Source: Kofleriaceae bacterium (GTDB lineage: Bacteria; Myxococcota_A; Polyangia; Haliangiales; Haliangiaceae). Taken from it: a stretch of DNA of 37,719 bases. Shown piece after piece: positions 34,697 through 37,719 of this stretch. The position numbers and the translations under genes were made by a program. Under the pieces are notes generated by a model. That model was not told the DNA's origin. It ran no database searches and saw only the letters and a program-made list of their open reading frames with translations. The stretch's first letter is position 1; every line of letters begins with the position of its first letter. The stretch spans positions 1 through 37,719 of the forward strand of contig JALHPV010000034.1 of NCBI GenBank assembly GCA_022842285.1. The letters run 5' to 3'.

Positions 34697-35905
34697 GTGG
34701 GCATGCGGATATCGTACGAACAGGCTCGGCTGGCGCTCGCACGGCTGAAGATCGCGGAAGCGGCCAACGAGCAAGAGGTCCTTCGCACGGCGGCGCGCAT
34801 CAGCGCACGCACCCTCGACATCGAGCGTGTCGGCATCTGGATGTTCGACGCGATGGCCGGTCAGGTCCAGTGCAAGGCGCTCTACACCCGTGCGAGCGAC
34901 TCCTACGAGGACGGCACGGTCATTCGCGCCGTCGATGCCGCGCCGTATTTCGCCGCCCTGGGCGAGCGCCGCGTCATCGGCACACGCGACGCCATCACCG
35001 ATCCCGTCACGCGCGATCTCGCGGCGTCGTACCTGATCCCGCACGGCATCGGCGCGATGCTCGACGCTCCGATCTATGTCGACGGAGAGCTCGTCGGCGT
35101 CGTGTGTCACGAGCACGTCGGCGGCACCCGCGACTGGACAGCCGCCGAGATCGACTTTGCCGGCACCTTCGCCGATGTCCTCGCGTCCCTCTACTTGCAG
35201 CGGCGCCTGCGCGTCTCCGAGGCGGCGGTTCGCCTCGCCGCGAGTCGGGTCCAGGAGGAACAGCGCATCGCCAACCTGACCCAGGTGGTCCGCACCCTCG
35301 CGCACGACGTCAACAACGTCCTCACCGTCACCGCCCTCCACGCCAGTCGCCTCGCCCGCGACGCCTCGCCAGAGCTCGCGAGCATCGGCCGTGATCTCGA
35401 GGCCGCGAGCGAGTTCGGTGGCCGGATCCTCCGCGACCTCCAGCTCTTCGCCGCCCGCGACGAGAGCGAGCGAGCCCCGATCGGTGACGTCATCGAACGC
35501 TTCCAGCCGATGCTCCGCGCTCTCGTCAAGAACCGCGTCGACCTCGACCTCTTCGTCGAGGAGCCTCGGCTCTTGCCCGCGGCGTCACGCACGCACATCG
35601 AGCAGATCCTCCTGAACCTCGTCACCAACGCCCGTGATGCATCGCCCGATGGCGCGGTGGTCACGGTTCGCGCCGGCCGCGCCGAGGCCGGCCTCTTCCT
35701 CGAGGTCGAGGATCACGGCACCGGCATCTCGCCCAACGTGCGCGCCCACATCTTCGAGCCCTACGTGACGACCAAGGCCGACGGCACCGGCCTCGGTCTC
35801 TCGATCGTCGACGCCATCGTCACCGAGCTCGGCGGCACCATCGGCCTCACGAGCGAGGTCGGCAAGGGCACCACGTTTTGCGTCGTGCTGCCGCTCCAGA
35901 CCTAA
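34697..35905 (+). CDS. GAF-domain sensor histidine kinase
   Basis: 402 residues from GTG 34697; ATG 34703 is an alternative. Residues about 15-175 form a GAF sensor (VGIWMFDAMAGQVQCKALY, GAMLDAPIYVDGELVGVVCHEH). A short coiled coil (about 178-198) leads to the H-box TLAHDVNNVLT (His203), of the HDFNNxL type found in soluble and hybrid kinases. HATPase_c has LNLVTNARDASPDG, EDHGTGISP, IFEPYVTTK and GTGLGLSIV, all intact. There is no membrane helix and no receiver. The cognate regulator is not in the window. The stop codon overlaps that of the convergent small gene (CTAA at 35902-35905). Confidence 0.93.
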   Translation: MGMRISYEQARLALARLKIAEAANEQEVLRTAARISARTLDIERVGIWMFDAMAGQVQCKALYTRASDSYEDGTVIRAVDAAPYFAALGERRVIGTRDAITDPVTRDLAASYLIPHGIGAMLDAPIYVDGELVGVVCHEHVGGTRDWTAAEIDFAGTFADVLASLYLQRRLRVSEAAVRLAASRVQEEQRIANLTQVVRTLAHDVNNVLTVTALHASRLARDASPELASIGRDLEAASEFGGRILRDLQLFAARDESERAPIGDVIERFQPMLRALVKNRVDLDLFVEEPRLLPAASRTHIEQILLNLVTNARDASPDGAVVTVRAGRAEAGLFLEVEDHGTGISPNVRAHIFEPYVTTKADGTGLGLSIVDAIVTELGGTIGLTSEVGKGTTFCVVLPLQT

Positions 35906-36204
35906 TCGTCGCCCGCTTCGTCGATCGTCGCGTCGTCGACGTGGCGGGTCACGTCGGTGAGATCACCGATGCTCGGCCGATCGGGGAGGCGATCGATGGC
36001 CGTGTCGCTCCCGCGCTGCCTCATGCCCGCGAGGCTGGGACGCAGCGTGAGCTCGGTCGCGTCGCCGACGGTGAGGGCCGTGTCGTCGCCGATGTCGGCC
36101 GAGCTGAGCTCGGTATCGTCGCCGATGGCGGGATCGCCGTCGATCGCGGGCACGTTGACCTGTGCTTTGCGCGGGATGGGCGGCGGTTTCTGCGAGCTGG
36201 ACAT
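35902..36204 (-). CDS. Small Asp/Thr-rich hypothetical protein
   Basis: 100 residues starting MSSSQKPPPIPRKAQVNVP. It is acidic and low in hydrophobics, with a recurring I/V-GD-(D/A)-T-(E/A)-L-(S/T) motif: IGDDTELSS, IGDDTALTV, VGDATELTL, then IGDLTDVT. No signal peptide or membrane segment. A TATCAT hexamer 8 nt upstream supports the start. No family is recognised. The regular Thr motifs in an acidic disordered context could be Ser/Thr kinase targets or FHA ligands; that is speculation. A longer frame in the same phase begins upstream at 36648 but runs antisense through the next gene and is not credible. Confidence 0.6.
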   Translation of the reverse strand: MSSSQKPPPIPRKAQVNVPAIDGDPAIGDDTELSSADIGDDTALTVGDATELTLRPSLAGMRQRGSDTAIDRLPDRPSIGDLTDVTRHVDDATIDEAGDD

Positions 36205-36229
36205 CTGCGCCGATGATACATCTCGCCGC
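36205..36229. promoter_or_regulatory. 25-bp bidirectional promoter
   Basis: Only 25 bp separate two divergent ATGs. The core ATGATACAT carries TATCAT on the minus strand (36218-36213, 8 nt from ATG 36204) and TGATACA on the plus strand (9 nt from ATG 36230). Both mRNAs would be leaderless or nearly so. Confidence 0.4.
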
Positions 36230-37719
36230 ATGCGATGCAGTCCCGGCCTCGGCGATCGCGTGATGTGGTTGCTGGTCGTGGCGCTCCTGCTCGCCGCCTG
36301 CAAGCAGCCGCGTGCGGTTCCGACTGCCGATGATGCGGCGGTCGCGTTGTCCGCGAAGGATGCCTCGGCCGCCGATGCCCCGCCGGTCGCGGCGGCTCCG
36401 CTCGTGCCGGCGATCCTCGATCCCACCCTGCTCACCGCCCTCGAGGCCCGGGGGCTCACGTTCGCGGCGCTGCTCGGCGGCCAGGAGGGGGCCTCCAATG
36501 CGGAGCTGCACGCGGCGAGCGCGCGGTACCGCGACTTCGTGACCTTCGCCCGCGAGGACATCGCCGCCAGCATCGCCGAGGAGAATCGATATCGGCCTGA
36601 CTGGGGGGAGGTCGGCCCGACGATGAAAGCGCGACGTCGCAGCTTCAATCCCGACTGGCTGGTGGCGACGACCGCACGCTACGAGCTCGTGGGCGTGTTG
36701 AACCGCATGGACCGCGCGCCGTTCATCCCCGGCAGCTGTGGCGATCTGCGGCTCACGTATCGCCTCGCGTACACCGGCACGAAGGCGGCGAGTCGACTGC
36801 CGCTCACCATCAACCTGGTCTATCGCCTCGACCCCCCGGCGGACGGATGCCGGTCGCTCGTCGGGGCGTGGCGCTTGCCGGGTGCGGTCACCGCGGACTG
36901 GCTGCGCACCCAGGGGCCCCTCACTCCGACGAACCTGGCGAACCTGATCGCGATCCAGGTCAACTACCAGGTCATCCGCTCGGCGGCCGGCATTCGCAAT
37001 CAGCACGGCGGTACGGCCGAGTACGTATTGCGGGCGTTCCGCGAGAAGGACGGCCACCTCGTTCGCGCCCCGCTCGAGAACACGCCCGACGTGGCCAAGC
37101 TGTCCGCGGACCGGACGCTTCGGGATGAGCTGCTCGCCTTCTTGAAGGAGCATGTCGGCGACATCGATCGCGGCATCGTGCTCATCCCCGAGCGGTTCCT
37201 CGCGACGGCCGCGAGCTCGTTCTCGCCGCACGGCCTCGCCCGCATGCACAACCGGCCGTTCGATGCCGTGTTCGATCCCGCCGACTTCGCCAGCATCGAC
37301 TATTCGACGACTCAGCACCTGCGATCAGCCGAGGCCGTGCTGCTCCGCCTCGACGACCTCTCCTGCGTGGGCTGCCATCAGGGCCGCACGATCGCCGGCT
37401 TTCACCTCGTCGGCGAGGACCGTCCCGAGACGCATCCGCTCAACAGCGTGTTCTTCGCGGGCAGCGGTCACTTCCGCACCGACCTCGTGCGCCGCACCGC
37501 CTACCTCGAGGAGCTCGAGCGCGGAGGCTCGCCGTCACCTGCGCGACCGTTCTCGTTCGCGCCGACGCAGGGCCAGGCCAGCTATGGCGACACGTGCTCG
37601 CTGCCCGGCAAGACCGCGATCGCGACCTGGACGTGCGACGCGGGGCTCACCTGCCAGAGCGTCGATCCCGCCGTCGGCCAGAGCGAGCTGGGGCACTGCT
37701 TCCCCGAGGAGCGTCGCGC
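36230..37719 (+). CDS. CxxCH-containing lipoprotein, 3' end outside window
   Basis: The frame is open from ATG 36230 to the window edge (496 codons visible). The lipoprotein signal ends ALLLAAC (Cys24), with Met12 a possible alternative start, and an Ala/Asp-rich spacer follows. Conserved-looking blocks: ELVGVLNRMDRAPF, CGDLRLTYRLAY, LPLTINLVYRLD and ANLIAIQVNYQVIR. These recall a family of myxobacterial surface proteins with NRMD and CGE/D-R-Y motifs that I cannot name. At 379-383 lies CVGCH, a c-type haem-binding CxxCH (LDDLSCVGCHQGRT). The visible C-terminal part has a Cys-rich patch (CSLPGK, TWTCDAGLTCQSV, GHCF). If haem is bound, the protein would act in extracytoplasmic electron transfer. 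Only one CxxCH is seen. Confidence 0.85.
   Translation, partial: MRCSPGLGDRVMWLLVVALLLAACKQPRAVPTADDAAVALSAKDASAADAPPVAAAPLVPAILDPTLLTALEARGLTFAALLGGQEGASNAELHAASARYRDFVTFAREDIAASIAEENRYRPDWGEVGPTMKARRRSFNPDWLVATTARYELVGVLNRMDRAPFIPGSCGDLRLTYRLAYTGTKAASRLPLTINLVYRLDPPADGCRSLVGAWRLPGAVTADWLRTQGPLTPTNLANLIAIQVNYQVIRSAAGIRNQHGGTAEYVLRAFREKDGHLVRAPLENTPDVAKLSADRTLRDELLAFLKEHVGDIDRGIVLIPERFLATAASSFSPHGLARMHNRPFDAVFDPADFASIDYSTTQHLRSAEAVLLRLDDLSCVGCHQGRTIAGFHLVGEDRPETHPLNSVFFAGSGHFRTDLVRRTAYLEELERGGSPSPARPFSFAPTQGQASYGDTCSLPGKTAIATWTCDAGLTCQSVDPAVGQSELGHCFPEERR

Overview
The window looks like chromosomal DNA of a high-GC member of the Myxococcota, probably a Kofleriaceae/Haliangium-like relative. 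Three kinds of evidence point that way: three MYXO-CTERM-type Cys...hydrophobic...Arg-cluster sorting signals, about eleven predicted lipoproteins (several with Asp/Ala/Gly-rich DAG or PDA linkers or Cys-rich NDPxNCGGCG spacers), and a Ser/Thr kinase fused to a helical sensor region. No rRNA, tRNA, insertion sequence, phage or CRISPR was seen. I support 28 coding features. The genes at both ends run off the window.

Layout. 1-2156 (-) is a phospholipase-D-like lipoprotein. 2436-6368 (+) is one open frame that reads as two exported proteins joined end to end: a BPI/TULIP-like half ending in a MYXO-CTERM signal, then a second lipoprotein signal and a beta-propeller-like half. 6449-10866 (+) holds a DUF3829-like lipoprotein, an OmpA lipoprotein, the overlapping small pair CPXCG/TIGR02450, and two more lipoproteins. 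10877-15169 holds an FG-GAP surface protein, a small MYXO-CTERM protein and a DUF885 metallopeptidase lipoprotein.

15290-22258 (-) is the centrepiece: a roughly 2320-residue protein without a signal peptide. It has N-terminal GLLT repeats, long annexin-like helical repeats, a Gly/Ala-rich stretch, a papain/transglutaminase-like Cys-His-Asp segment, and a TNT-type NAD+ glycohydrolase domain. It therefore reads as a two-warhead polymorphic toxin. It shares a 64-bp divergent control region with a membrane Ser/Thr kinase (22323-24797).

24791-26744 holds an ADYC-type lipoprotein, a tiny ORF and a beta-barrel protein. 26931-29883 is a tight three-gene signalling operon with ATGA and GTGA overlaps: a degenerate receiver with Glu in place of the phospho-Asp, a double-domain KaiC-like ATPase, and a GAF histidine kinase. 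29888-34622 holds a glutathione S-transferase, an OmpA protein coupled to a Cys-rich lipoprotein, dimethylargininase (DDAH), a small lipoprotein and DeoD purine nucleoside phosphorylase. 34697-37719 holds a second GAF histidine kinase, a small Asp/Thr-rich protein and a truncated CxxCH lipoprotein.

Two window-wide patterns stand out. At least six genes have a TANNNT hexamer 6-9 nt upstream of the start codon and usually no Shine-Dalgarno, which suggests leaderless or near-leaderless mRNAs. All five convergent gene pairs end within 10 bp of each other or overlap. All family assignments come from reading motifs by eye; no database search was possible.
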